A stretch of 64,000 nucleotides of DNA, taken from positions 372,001 to 436,000 of the forward strand of contig NZ_QXMH01000001.1 of the NCBI RefSeq assembly GCF_003568665.1, written 5' to 3'. The notes under the pieces were generated by a model, which made no database searches, had not been told where the DNA came from, and worked only from the letters and a program-made list of their open reading frames with translations. This document shows, piece by piece, positions 53,476 through 62,843 of this stretch. A program made the position numbers and the translations under genes. Source of the DNA: Chitinophaga alhagiae (GTDB taxonomy: Bacteria > Bacteroidota > Bacteroidia > Chitinophagales > Chitinophagaceae). Numbering within the stretch: position 1 is the stretch's first letter; every line of letters begins with the position of its first letter.

Positions 53476-54519
53476 ATGAACAGCAGACGCAACTTTCTCA
53501 AAACAGCCGCTTTGGGGGCGGCAGCCCTTTCGATGGACGGGCTTCCCGCCGCCGCGCAAAGCCGCAAGGGCAAAGCGCGCAAACCCGTTGTGGTGAGCAC
53601 CTGGGACTTTGGCATTGCCGCCAACAAGGCCGCCTTTACAGTGCTGCAGAACGGCGGCCGCGCCCTTGACGCGGTAGAGGCCGGCGTTAAAGTGCCCGAA
53701 GCAGACCCCAACAACCATACCGTAGGGTACAGCGGTTTCCCTGACCGGGACGGCCGCGTTACGCTGGATGCCTGCATTATGGACGAACTGGGCAACTGCG
53801 GCTCGGTAGCCGCGCTGGAACACATTGTACACCCCATTTCCGTGGCCCGCAAGGTGATGGAAAAAACACCCCACGTAATGCTGGTAGGCGAGGGCGCCCT
53901 GCAATTCGCCCTCGAGAACGGTTTTAAAAAAGAAAACCTGCTGACGCCGGAATCTGAAAAAGCCTGGAAAGAATGGCTGAAAAAAGCCGAGTACAAACCG
54001 GTGATCAACATAGAGAACAAATCTTACCAGGGAGACGGCAAAGGCGCTACCGCCTTCAACCCGCTGCAGCTCCCCGGCAATGTATACAACCACGATACCA
54101 TTGGCATGGTGGCGCTGGATGCCGCCGGCAACCTCTCCGGCGCCTGCACCACCAGCGGCATGGCCTTCAAGATGCGCGGGCGCGTGGGAGACTCTCCCAT
54201 CATTGGCGCCGGCCTGTACGTGGATAACGAGGTAGGCGCCGCTACCGCCACCGGCGTAGGGGAAGAAGTGATACGCGTGGTAGGCAGCTTTTTAGTGGTG
54301 GAACTGATGCGGCAGGGCTATTCTCCTGAAGCCGCCTGCAAGGACGCCGTGATGCGCATTGTAAAGAAAAAGCCCGCCAATGCCAAAGAGATACAGATCG
54401 GTTTCCTGGCCCTCAACAAAAAAGGCGAACATGGCGCTTTCTGCCTGCAGAAAGGTTTCAGCTATGCGGTGACCACTGCCGGGCAGGAGCAGCTTATCCA
54501 GGGCAAACATCATTTTTAA
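53476..54519 (+). CDS. N4-(beta-N-acetylglucosaminyl)-L-asparaginase with Tat signal
   Basis: 347 aa, an Ntn-hydrolase (glycosylasparaginase) that cleaves the GlcNAc-Asn bond of N-glycans. N-terminal twin-arginine signal (NSRRNFLKTAALGAAALSM). The alpha chain starts KPVVVSTWDFGIAANKAAF. The autocleavage site is before Thr208 in NHDTIGMVALDAAGNLSGAC, where the new N-terminal Thr is the nucleophile. MRGRVGDSPIIGAGLYVDNE and ATATGVGEEVIR complete the active site. It sits between the sugar-kinase block and cutC, and supports N-glycan salvage. Confidence 0.93.
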   Translation: MNSRRNFLKTAALGAAALSMDGLPAAAQSRKGKARKPVVVSTWDFGIAANKAAFTVLQNGGRALDAVEAGVKVPEADPNNHTVGYSGFPDRDGRVTLDACIMDELGNCGSVAALEHIVHPISVARKVMEKTPHVMLVGEGALQFALENGFKKENLLTPESEKAWKEWLKKAEYKPVINIENKSYQGDGKGATAFNPLQLPGNVYNHDTIGMVALDAAGNLSGACTTSGMAFKMRGRVGDSPIIGAGLYVDNEVGAATATGVGEEVIRVVGSFLVVELMRQGYSPEAACKDAVMRIVKKKPANAKEIQIGFLALNKKGEHGAFCLQKGFSYAVTTAGQEQLIQGKHHF

Positions 54520-54607
54520 TGACGAATTACGAATGCAGGGGGCGCGCACCTCATGTTGGTTGCAAGTGCGAAATTCACAGCTGCCGGCTCCCGTTCCGTT
54601 AATATTT

Positions 54608-55366
54608 ATGAAAAAGATCACGCTTGAAATATGCGCAGCCTCACTGGCGTCCTGCATAGCCGCTGAAGAAGGCGGCGCAGACCGTATTGAGCTGTGCGAT
54701 AACCTGCTGGAAGGCGGCACTACGCCCAGCTATGCCACTATTGCCATAGCCCGTGAAAAAGTGAAGATCGCCCTCTACCCCATCATCCGCCCGCGTGGTG
54801 GAGATTTTTTGTATAGCGACCTGGAATTTGCCGTGATGCAAAAAGATATTGAGATGTGCAAACAACTGGGGTGCAACGGTGTAGTGATCGGCCTGCTGAC
54901 GGCAGACGGCCAGGTGGATACAACGCGCACCCGCGCATTGGTGGAACTGGCATGGCCGATGGGCGTTACCTTTCACCGCGCGTTTGACATGACGGCAGAC
55001 CCCTTCCAGGCGCTGGAAGACATCATTGAAACAGGCTGCGAACGCATACTGACCTCCGGGCAGCGCAACACCGCCCCGGAAGGTGCTCCGCTCATTCAGC
55101 AACTGGTAGAAAAAGCAGCCGGCAGAATAGCCATCATGGCCGGCTCCGGCGTACGCGCGGGCAATGTGGCCGCCCTGGCCGCCGCCACAAAAGCGGAAGA
55201 ATATCATACCACCGCCAAAGATTATGTAGACAGCCGCATGCGGTTCCGCAACCCCCATGTAAGCATGGGCGGCATTCCCGGCGTACCGGAATATGGCATT
55301 GCGGTTACGCAGGCCGCACAAGTGAAACTGATCAGGGAAGAAGCGGAGAAAGGGCTGAACAGTTAG
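54608..55366 (+). CDS. cutC: CutC family protein (copper homeostasis annotation)
   Basis: 252 aa from ATG 54608, a TIM-barrel. Blocks typical of CutC are LEICAASLASCIAAEEGGAD, RIELCDNLLEGGTTPS, IRPRGGDFLYSDLE and VTFHRAFDMTADPFQALE. TSGQRNTAPEGAPL and MAGSGVRAGNV follow. Copper role is by family name only and has been questioned. In Bacteroidota cutC often lies among glycoside hydrolase genes, as here, which hints at a role in sugar metabolism (inference). ATG 54608 is preferred since an upstream in-frame ATG gives residues unlike the family. Confidence 0.88.
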   Translation: MKKITLEICAASLASCIAAEEGGADRIELCDNLLEGGTTPSYATIAIAREKVKIALYPIIRPRGGDFLYSDLEFAVMQKDIEMCKQLGCNGVVIGLLTADGQVDTTRTRALVELAWPMGVTFHRAFDMTADPFQALEDIIETGCERILTSGQRNTAPEGAPLIQQLVEKAAGRIAIMAGSGVRAGNVAALAAATKAEEYHTTAKDYVDSRMRFRNPHVSMGGIPGVPEYGIAVTQAAQVKLIREEAEKGLNS

Positions 55367-55772
55367 GTTTTCCACACGGCCACCACATCTTTATTACTAT
55401 TGCTAAACAAAGTATAGCATACCTTCACTACATTTATCCACACTGGATAAATGAGTCCCCATTCCCCCGGCAACACATTAAATATTTTTTTAAATTACAC
55501 CAGACATAAAAAACGGGGTTTCCAAGACCATCGCGGTAAAACGATGGCGGAAATGCAGATCCCCTGGATCATCCGCGGCAAGGGCATCACAATACGACAC
55601 GGCCGCCACCATCGCCTACATTTTTGGCCTGAAAACACGCTGTGCGTGAACGGGCAGACCTGTGAAAGAGGCGTTTGCGAAATAGCAGGCATGCCGGATT
55701 ATGACGGGCAAGGCACGAAACTTGTATCGTCACTGATGAAGCAGACATTTTATCTATATAATCCGATACATT
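55367..55772. other. 406-bp gene-free region upstream of the EEP hydrolase gene
   Basis: Contains a 23-nt perfect inverted repeat (CATTTATCCA, CAC, TGGATAAATG at 55432-55454). Apart from that I see no promoter consensus, RNA gene or believable ORF; an open frame at 55451-55888 has no protein-like features and overlaps the next gene. Confidence 0.6.
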
Positions 55773-56555
55773 ATGCAGCGATTCGTATTAGTATTCATGC
55801 TCTGCATGGCAGGCGCTGCGCCGGTACCGGCGCAAGTGCAGGGGCAGGTGATCAAAGTGCTCAGCTACAACATTCACCACGGTGTTAACAACAAGGGTGA
55901 ACTGGACATACAGGGCATTGCCAACGTAATACTCGCCACCAATCCCGACCTGGTGGCCTTGCAGGAAGTAGACAGCGTTACCACCCGTGTCAAAAAAGCC
56001 GACCAGTTGCGGCAGCTGGCAGAGGCCACCGGCATGTACATTTACTTCGGCAAGGCCATGGGCCTGGAAGGCGGCGGTTATGGCAACGGCATCCTCTCCC
56101 GCTATCCCATCCAGAAAAGCTATAACGTGGAACTGCCTGCCGCCGGCGCAGGCAGCGAACCGCGCACCGCGGCCGTGGTAACGGTAAAACTGCCGGGAGA
56201 CAGCCTGCTGCTTGACTTTGCCAGCGCCCACCTGGACCACCTGGAAGACCCTACAGACCGGCTGGCGCAATCCGCCATACTGCTCAAACACTTCGGGCAG
56301 CACCGGCACCCGGTGATACTGGCGGGAGATATGAACGCAACGCCCGCGTCCAAAGAAATTGCGGCACTGAAAGAACTGTTCACAGACGCTACCGAAAAGC
56401 TGGGCCCCACCTGGCCTTCAGACAAACCCGCGCAAAAGCTGGATTACATCCTGCTCAGCAATACTTCGCAATGGCACGTCATGGACGCTGCCGTGATTGA
56501 AGAAACCGTGGCGTCAGACCACCGGCCGGTGATCTGCGAACTGTTGCTGAAATAA
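55773..56555 (+). CDS. Secreted endonuclease/exonuclease/phosphatase family hydrolase
   Basis: 260 aa with a signal peptide (MQRFVLVFMLCMAGAAPVPA). EEP-fold motifs: LSYNIHHGVN, LVALQEVDS (metal Glu), GNGILSRYPI, FASAHLDHL (catalytic His/Asp region), AGDMNATP and the terminal SDHRPVICEL. Substrates of this superfamily range from DNA to phospholipids and sugar phosphates. The signal peptide points to an envelope or secreted enzyme. A strong terminator follows. Confidence 0.88.
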   Translation: MQRFVLVFMLCMAGAAPVPAQVQGQVIKVLSYNIHHGVNNKGELDIQGIANVILATNPDLVALQEVDSVTTRVKKADQLRQLAEATGMYIYFGKAMGLEGGGYGNGILSRYPIQKSYNVELPAAGAGSEPRTAAVVTVKLPGDSLLLDFASAHLDHLEDPTDRLAQSAILLKHFGQHRHPVILAGDMNATPASKEIAALKELFTDATEKLGPTWPSDKPAQKLDYILLSNTSQWHVMDAAVIEETVASDHRPVICELLLK

Positions 56556-56574
56556 TAAATATTGGCTATCCGCT

Positions 56575-56607
56575 AAAAAAAGCTGCGCCCCGGGGTGCAG
56601 CTTTTTT
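56575..56607 (+). terminator. Intrinsic terminator of the EEP hydrolase gene
   Basis: AAAAAAGCTGCGCCCC and GGGGTGCAGCTTTTTT form a nearly perfect hairpin with one G-T wobble and a run of T at the end. Confidence 0.88.
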
Positions 56608-56682
56608 GTTGTTCTCCTACGCCGGGATGCAGGAGCAGACCTCCATGAACGCGTCCTTATGCCTCCCCCGCCCATCAAATCA

Positions 56683-56696
56683 CTAAAACGTTTTAG
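56683..56696. promoter_or_regulatory. LacI-type operator upstream of the GH92-GH20 operon
   Basis: CTAAAACGTTTTAG is a perfect 14-bp palindrome with a central CG. Flanking TCA and CGA extend the symmetry at two of three positions. It lies 66 nt before the GH92 start. A one-mismatch copy stands at 50701-50714. Confidence 0.6.
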
Positions 56697-56761
56697 CGAT
56701 TCTTTTCTTATTTTAGCCGTTCCGGCGCCCATGCCGGGTTTGAAACTAAAAAAAACAGTGA

Positions 56762-59680
56762 ATGAAAAAATGGTTGGTTGCGCTGGCCCTGGGGCTGGCA
56801 TGTGCTGCACAAGCCCAGCAAAAAGACTACGCAGAAAAAGTAAATCCATTCATCGGCACCGGCGGCCACGGCCATACCTATCCCGGGCCCAGCCTGCCCT
56901 TCGGCATGGTGCAACTGAGCCCTGATACCCGGCTCAAAGGCTGGGACGGCTGCTCCGGTTATCATTACACTGACTCCGTGATGTACGGCTTTTCCCATAC
57001 CCACCTCAGCGGCACCGGCATTGAAGATTATTGTGACGTGCTGCTGATGCCGGTAACCGGCCAGCCTTCGTGGAATAACGAGGAATATGCCTCTCCTTTC
57101 TCTCACAAAAATGAAAAGGCCTATGCAGGCTTTTACAGCGTGAAGCTGAACAAATACAACATCCAGGCGTCACTTACCGCCACCAAACGCGTGGGCCTGC
57201 ACAAATACGAGTTCCCTGCCACGGCCAAAGAAGGACACGTGCTGCTGGACCTTTACCACCGCGATATTGTGATCAGTTCCAGCCTGAAAGTGGTGAATGA
57301 CAGCACCGTTACCGGCATGCGCCGTTCCACCTCCTGGGCCAAAGACCAGGTACTGTTCTTTGCCATGAAATTTTCACAACCCTTCCGCTCCCACAACGTA
57401 GCCCTCGGAGATACCGCCAAGGGCGCCCTGCAACAGGCGGAAGGCCGCAACATCAAGGCATATTTCACCTTCAGCGATCCCGCGCAGCCCGTGTACGTAA
57501 AAGTGTCCATTTCCGGTGTTAGTGAAAATGGCGCACTGAAAAACCTGGATGCGGAAATGCCCGGCTTTGATTTTGACCAGACGCTGGCCAGCGCTAAAGC
57601 CGCATGGAACAAAGAACTGGGAAAAATTGAAGTGAAAGGGGGAACGAAAGACCAGCAGGCCATTTTCTACAGCGCCCTGTACCATGCCTGCCTCAATCCC
57701 AACCTGTATATGGACGTAGACGGCCAGTACCGCGGCACAGACCTGCAAATACACCAGGCCGAAGGTTTCGACAACTACAGCGTGTTCTCCCTCTGGGACA
57801 CCCACCGCGCGCTGCACCCGCTCATGACGCTCATCAACCAGCAGAAAACGAATAACTGGATCAACACCTTCCTGGCCCAATATAAACACGGCGGCATGCT
57901 GCCGGTATGGGAACTGAGCGGCAACGAAACGTTTTGCATGATAGGCTACCACTCCGTGCCGGTAATTGTAGACGCTTACCAGAAAGGCATCCGCGGCTAT
58001 GATGCCCAATACGCGCTGGAAGCCATGCGCAGCTATGCGGAAGGGGAACGCTTCGGCATGCAGCACTACATCCGCCAGGGTTACCTCAGCATGGACACAC
58101 AACCGGAGTCAGTATCCCGCACGCTGGAATATGCGTATGACGACTGGTGCATTGCCCAGATGGGTAAAATGCTCGGCAACAGGGAAGTGTACAACCGGTA
58201 TATGAAACGGGCGCAGAGCTACAAGAACGTGTACGACGCTTCCACCGGCTTTATGCGCGGCAAGATAGGCGGCCGCTGGATGAGCCCCTTTGACCCCACG
58301 GAAGTGAACAATTTCTTCACCGAGGCCAACTCCTGGCAATACAGCTTTGCCGTGCCGCAAGATGTAAGCGGCCTGATGAGGCTCAACGGCGGCAAAGAAA
58401 AATTCACGCAAAAGCTGAATTTGTTGTTTACCACGGAAGACAAGCTCTCCGGCCGCCACCAGTCAGACATCACCGGCCTCATTGGCCAGTACGCGCACGG
58501 CAACGAGCCCAGCCATCACATCACCTACCTCTTCAACTATGTGGGCCGGCCCTGGCGCACGCAGGAGCTGGTACACCAGGTCATGACCACGCTGTACCAC
58601 AATGCGCCGGACGGGCTGAGCGGCAATGAAGACTGCGGGCAGATGAGCGCCTGGTACGTGATGAGCGCCATGGGCATTTATCCCGTTACGCCCGGCGCCG
58701 GCACCTATGCGCTGGGTACGCCAACCTTTGATGAGGCAACGCTGCATTTTGAGAACGGGAAATCCTTCACCATTAAGGCTAAGAACCTGTCTGATAAAAA
58801 CTTCTACGTACAGGGCGTTACGGTAAACGGCCAACCGCTGCCGCATTCCTGGATAGCCCATAATACCATCATGCAGGGCGGCGGCATGGAGTTTACCATG
58901 GGTAGCACGCCCAATAAAACGTGGGCGGCTACCGAAGCCAACCAGCCGCACAGCGCCATTACAGACAATTCTATAGTGGCCGTGCCATACGCGGAAGCGC
59001 CTTCAGACCGCTTTACCGGCAGCGTGCAGGTAACACTCAAAGAAGTGGAGCACAACACAGTGATCTATTATACACTGAACGGCAGCACGCCTACCAACCG
59101 CTCCGCACGCTATACAAAGCCCATCACGCTCGCCAACACTACCACGCTGAAAGCTGTGGCCCTCCGCAACGGGCAGTACAGCCAGGTAATGCAAACGCCG
59201 TTTTACCGCATTCCTACAGACAAGTCTGTACAGGTGCTGTCAAAGATCCACCCGCAGTTTGACGCCGGCGGCCCGGATGCGTTGATAGACAGCATCCGCG
59301 GGCAGAACGATTTCAGGCTGGGCGCCTGGCAAAGCCACTACCCCGGCAACCTGGAGGCCATTGTAGACCTGAAGGCGCCGCGACCGTTGAAAAAGCTGGG
59401 CCTCAGCGTACTGCAGGACCTGGGCGTATGGATCTGGTACCCCACGCAGGTGGCGTTCCTGGTGTCTGACAACGGGAAAGATTTCACGTCCGCCGGTGTG
59501 GTGAAAAATACCTTCTCTGACAAGGAATATGGCAGCTTCACACAAGTGCTGAGCCTGCCGGTAAACCTGACCGCCCGCTATGTGAAAGTGGTGGCCGCCA
59601 CACACGGTACCATACCTGACTGGCACCCGGGCAAGGGAGAGCCTTGTCATATTTTTGCGGATGAAATCATTATTGAGTAG
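56762..59680 (+). CDS. GH92 alpha-mannosidase with C-terminal accessory domains
   Basis: 972 aa, Sec signal MKKWLVALALGLACAAQAQ. The GH92 part covers about 20-730: VNPFIGTGGHGHTYPGPSLP, FSHTHLSGTGIEDYCD, LWDTHRALHPLMTL, and the motif GNEDCGQMSAWYVMSAMG, which in characterised members carries the acid Glu (here Glu623). Then a chitobiase-C-like domain (YYTLNGSTPTNRSARYT, about 750-800) and a discoidin-like domain (about 830-970). It would act on alpha-mannose linkages of N-glycans. The GH20 gene follows after 27 nt. Confidence 0.93.
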   Translation: MKKWLVALALGLACAAQAQQKDYAEKVNPFIGTGGHGHTYPGPSLPFGMVQLSPDTRLKGWDGCSGYHYTDSVMYGFSHTHLSGTGIEDYCDVLLMPVTGQPSWNNEEYASPFSHKNEKAYAGFYSVKLNKYNIQASLTATKRVGLHKYEFPATAKEGHVLLDLYHRDIVISSSLKVVNDSTVTGMRRSTSWAKDQVLFFAMKFSQPFRSHNVALGDTAKGALQQAEGRNIKAYFTFSDPAQPVYVKVSISGVSENGALKNLDAEMPGFDFDQTLASAKAAWNKELGKIEVKGGTKDQQAIFYSALYHACLNPNLYMDVDGQYRGTDLQIHQAEGFDNYSVFSLWDTHRALHPLMTLINQQKTNNWINTFLAQYKHGGMLPVWELSGNETFCMIGYHSVPVIVDAYQKGIRGYDAQYALEAMRSYAEGERFGMQHYIRQGYLSMDTQPESVSRTLEYAYDDWCIAQMGKMLGNREVYNRYMKRAQSYKNVYDASTGFMRGKIGGRWMSPFDPTEVNNFFTEANSWQYSFAVPQDVSGLMRLNGGKEKFTQKLNLLFTTEDKLSGRHQSDITGLIGQYAHGNEPSHHITYLFNYVGRPWRTQELVHQVMTTLYHNAPDGLSGNEDCGQMSAWYVMSAMGIYPVTPGAGTYALGTPTFDEATLHFENGKSFTIKAKNLSDKNFYVQGVTVNGQPLPHSWIAHNTIMQGGGMEFTMGSTPNKTWAATEANQPHSAITDNSIVAVPYAEAPSDRFTGSVQVTLKEVEHNTVIYYTLNGSTPTNRSARYTKPITLANTTTLKAVALRNGQYSQVMQTPFYRIPTDKSVQVLSKIHPQFDAGGPDALIDSIRGQNDFRLGAWQSHYPGNLEAIVDLKAPRPLKKLGLSVLQDLGVWIWYPTQVAFLVSDNGKDFTSAGVVKNTFSDKEYGSFTQVLSLPVNLTARYVKVVAATHGTIPDWHPGKGEPCHIFADEIIIE

Positions 59681-59707
59681 TATTTTCCGGTAGCTAATCA
59701 TCATTCC

Positions 59708-62026
59708 ATGACTGTAAAAAACTTGTTCCACATGGCGCTCTTTGCCGCCGCTGCCGGTTTTGCCGCCTGCGGCCAGCGCGGGCCGGCTTCCACGGCGCCC
59801 AAAGCGGCCATCAACATCATACCCATGCCGGCGCGGCTCACGGAACTGAAAGATTCTTTCCTGCTGGACAAGCAGACCGTACTGGTAGCCACCTCCGAAG
59901 CAGACAAACAGGCCGCCGCCCTGTTCAATGAATATTTCAAAAGCCTCAGCGGCTATGAATTGAAGATGCAGGACAGCGGCACCCAGAACGCCATCATCTT
60001 CAACAGCATGCCCGCGTCTCAACAGGGGCTGCCGGAAACTTACCACCTGAAGGTGAGTGCAGACCAGGTAAGCATTAACGGAGATGATGCGGCCGGTACT
60101 TTTTACGGCATGCAAACGCTGATACAGCTGCTGCCCGTACAAAAAGCAGCAGCCTTCTGGATTGCGGGCGCCGATATTTTTGACCAGCCCCGTTTTGCTT
60201 ACCGCGGCCTCCACCTGGACGTAGGCCGCCACATGTTCCCGGTAGAGTTTATCAAGAAGTACATAGACCTCATGGCCATGCACAAGTTCAACACTTTTCA
60301 CTGGCACCTCACGGAAGACCAGGGCTGGCGCATAGAGATCAAAAAATACCCCAAGCTGCAGGAGGTGGCCTCCCGCCGCAAGGAGACCATGCTGGGCCAT
60401 TACAATGACCAGAAGTATGACGGCAAACCCTATGGCGGCTTCTATACGCAGGAGCAGATCAAGGACGTAGTGCAGTACGCCGCCGGCCGCCATGTAACCG
60501 TGATACCTGAAATAGAACTGCCCGGCCACTCCCTGGCCGCGCTCACCGCCTACCCTGAGCTGGGCTGCACCGGCGGCCCATACGAAGTAGGCACCCGCTG
60601 GGGCGTGTATGACGATGTGTACTGCGCGGGTAACGATACGGTGTTCACATTTTTACAGGACGTACTGGACGAAGTAATGACGCTGTTCCCCTCCAAATAC
60701 ATTCACATTGGCGGCGATGAAAGCCCCAAGGTGCGCTGGGAAAAATGCCCGAAATGCCAGCAGCGCATGAAACAGCTGGGACTAAAAGACGAACACGCCC
60801 TGCAAAGCTATTTTATACAGCGCGTTGAAAAATACCTTAACAGCAAGGGCCGGCAGATCATAGGCTGGGACGAAATACTGGAAGGCGGCCTGGCGCCCAA
60901 CGCCACCGTCATGAGCTGGCGCGGCACGGAGGGCGGCATTGCCGCAGCCAAACAACATCATGATGTGATCATGACGCCCGGCAGCCACGTATATTTTGAC
61001 CATTATCAGAGCCAGGGCAAAAACGAACCGCTGGCCATTGGCGGCTTTACGCCGGTGAGCAAAGTGTACGCCTACGAGCCGGTGCCGCAGGAACTGAGCA
61101 AGGAAGAAAGCCGCTACATCAAAGGCGCGCAGGCCAATGTATGGACAGAATACATCAAGAACTCCGAGCATGTGGAATACATGGTATACCCCCGCGCCAT
61201 AGCGCTGGCGGAGGTACTGTGGTCTCCGGTGGAAAAGAAGAATTATGACAATTTCCTTGACAGGCTCAAAACCCACCTGCCCCGCCTGGAGATGAAAGGC
61301 GTGAATTTTGCCAAACACGTGTTCGAGATCACCGGCAAGGTAGAGAGCAATAACAAGGGCGGCGTACAGGTCAGCCTCGGCAGCAAGCTGGACGGCGGGG
61401 TTATCACTTACACCACAGACAGCACCGCCCCTACCGCTCAAAGCACCCGCTACACCGGCTCCGTGCCCGTAGAAAAGACCGGTAGTATGATAAGGGCGGC
61501 CGTGTTCCAGGGAGACAAACAGTACGGCAACGAATTCCAGCAGGCCTTTACCCTGAACAAGGCAACGGGCAGGGAAGTGAAGCTCACCAAACCGCCGCAT
61601 AACAACTACAACCCCGGCAGCCCCTTTGCCCTGGTGAACGGCATTGCCGGTGTGAAAGAGTTCAATGACAACCAGTGGTCAGGCTTCAACGGCGGCAACT
61701 TTGAAGCGGTAGTGGACCTCGGCGTGGACTCTGCCGATATTACAGAGATCGCCATTGGTACGCTGGGCAACCCTGACCAATGGATATACGTGCCCAAAGA
61801 GCTGGACTTTTTTGTGTCTGAAGACGGGAAGAATTTTAAAAATGTGTACAAGCTGCGGGAGATTGACGTGAAACAGAAAGGCATTAAAAAATTCACCGCG
61901 CGGCCGGAAAAAGCAAAAGGACGGTACGTGAAGATATTTGCCCGCAACGCGGGCGCCATCCCGAAAGGCGCGCCCGGAGAGGGCAACCCTGCCTGGCTGT
62001 TTGTAGACGAGATCTATGTGAAATAG
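59708..62026 (+). CDS. GH20 beta-N-acetylhexosaminidase lipoprotein with accessory domains
   Basis: 772 aa. Lipoprotein signal with AAAAGFAAC (Cys at about residue 21). GH20b domain at about 34-150, catalytic barrel at about 155-490: RYRGLHLDV-like block AYRGLHLDVGRHMF, HWHLTEDQGWRIEIKKYP, and the catalytic pair Asp337-Glu338 in HIGGDESPKV. WDEILEGGLAPNATVMSWRG follows. A chitobiase-C-like domain (YTTDSTAPTAQSTRYTG, about 545-600) and a discoidin-like domain (about 640-770) complete it. Removes terminal GlcNAc or GalNAc. Cotranscribed with the GH92 gene. Confidence 0.95.
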   Translation: MTVKNLFHMALFAAAAGFAACGQRGPASTAPKAAINIIPMPARLTELKDSFLLDKQTVLVATSEADKQAAALFNEYFKSLSGYELKMQDSGTQNAIIFNSMPASQQGLPETYHLKVSADQVSINGDDAAGTFYGMQTLIQLLPVQKAAAFWIAGADIFDQPRFAYRGLHLDVGRHMFPVEFIKKYIDLMAMHKFNTFHWHLTEDQGWRIEIKKYPKLQEVASRRKETMLGHYNDQKYDGKPYGGFYTQEQIKDVVQYAAGRHVTVIPEIELPGHSLAALTAYPELGCTGGPYEVGTRWGVYDDVYCAGNDTVFTFLQDVLDEVMTLFPSKYIHIGGDESPKVRWEKCPKCQQRMKQLGLKDEHALQSYFIQRVEKYLNSKGRQIIGWDEILEGGLAPNATVMSWRGTEGGIAAAKQHHDVIMTPGSHVYFDHYQSQGKNEPLAIGGFTPVSKVYAYEPVPQELSKEESRYIKGAQANVWTEYIKNSEHVEYMVYPRAIALAEVLWSPVEKKNYDNFLDRLKTHLPRLEMKGVNFAKHVFEITGKVESNNKGGVQVSLGSKLDGGVITYTTDSTAPTAQSTRYTGSVPVEKTGSMIRAAVFQGDKQYGNEFQQAFTLNKATGREVKLTKPPHNNYNPGSPFALVNGIAGVKEFNDNQWSGFNGGNFEAVVDLGVDSADITEIAIGTLGNPDQWIYVPKELDFFVSEDGKNFKNVYKLREIDVKQKGIKKFTARPEKAKGRYVKIFARNAGAIPKGAPGEGNPAWLFVDEIYVK

Positions 62027-62043
62027 CCGCCCGCATGAAAATA

Positions 62044-62078
62044 AAAAGGCCGCCCCGTTTGCCGGGGCGGCCTTTTGT
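62044..62078. terminator. Bidirectional terminator after the GH92-GH20 operon
   Basis: AAAAGGCCGCCCCG (62044-62057) and CGGGGCGGCCTTTT (62063-62076) form a perfect 14-bp stem with a 5-nt loop, serving also the convergent gene at 62150. Confidence 0.92.
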
Positions 62079-62149
62079 TGTGTTGACCGGTACGCTAAGT
62101 ACCGGCCCTTGTATACTATTCGTGACTCATTCCTACACTGTGAGCTTCT

Positions 62150-62554
62150 TTATCTATTCACCCACAAAGTCCACTTTGCATCAAATTTGTACCATTTACC
62201 ATCGGGGGCTTCCCATTTCCACTCCGGCACTTCGCTGAAGTTTTTGCCGGCGTCTATGGTCCACCACAACTTGCCGTCCCCGATCTTCAGCCAGCGGTTC
62301 TCCCTGTCCGCCCACATGCCGCCTTCTACCGCGGCCCACTTTTTACCGTCTGCGCTCCACCACAACTGGGCATTCCTGTCCAGCTTGTACCAATAGGTCT
62401 TCCCGCCTTTCCTGCCCGTCCAGGTACCCGTTTTGGACTTTTCCCAGTCCTGGTGGTATACCTGCCCGTAAACCGCGGCAACCGCCCGGTCTGCCGGGGG
62501 CGGGCCTGCCAGCATTAACAGCATGGCGCCCGATAACGATAAGAACTTTTTCAT
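62150..62554 (-). CDS. Small secreted Trp-rich repeat protein
   Basis: 134 aa. Sec signal (MKKFLSLSGAMLLMLAG) and a mature part with about four related Trp-rich strands: GKTYWYKLDRNAQLWWSADG, KKWAAVEGGMWADRENRW, LKIGDGKLWWTIDAGKNF and GKWYKFDAKWTLWV. The W-x(2)-Y/W and LWW repeats suggest a compact beta-propeller-like or carbohydrate-binding module (inference). No known family. It is convergent with the GH20 gene. Confidence 0.75.
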   Translation of the reverse strand: MKKFLSLSGAMLLMLAGPPPADRAVAAVYGQVYHQDWEKSKTGTWTGRKGGKTYWYKLDRNAQLWWSADGKKWAAVEGGMWADRENRWLKIGDGKLWWTIDAGKNFSEVPEWKWEAPDGKWYKFDAKWTLWVNR

Positions 62555-62843
62555 GGGGTGGTTTTTAATGTCAGCCGGCTAAAACATTTGGGGCAACAGC
62601 ATTTTCCCTGCGTTTGCATAACCGTTCCCGCTAAAAGGCGGTTCGGTCAAATGTTCCGGAGCCTGCAACCTGATGTTTATAGTTACGTTGGTAAAATGTT
62701 TTTGGATTTTAGCAAAACCTGATATTAAGTTTTCCTTTACTATAGCCCCTTTTCGATTGTGAATGATAAATTTTCCGGGAGAATCCCTGTATTTTATTTA
62801 ATTTTCGGGCTCGTTTTTAAAAACGCATTAAAAAACTTGAACA

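Noticed and set aside
55451-55888. 145-aa ORF before the EEP hydrolase gene
   Set aside because: It overlaps the real gene in another frame, has no domain or signal, and its C-terminal part is only a frame-shifted reading of that gene.
59240-60529. 429-aa minus-strand ORF across the GH92/GH20 junction
   Set aside because: Antisense to two enzymes with catalytic motifs in frame; no domain.
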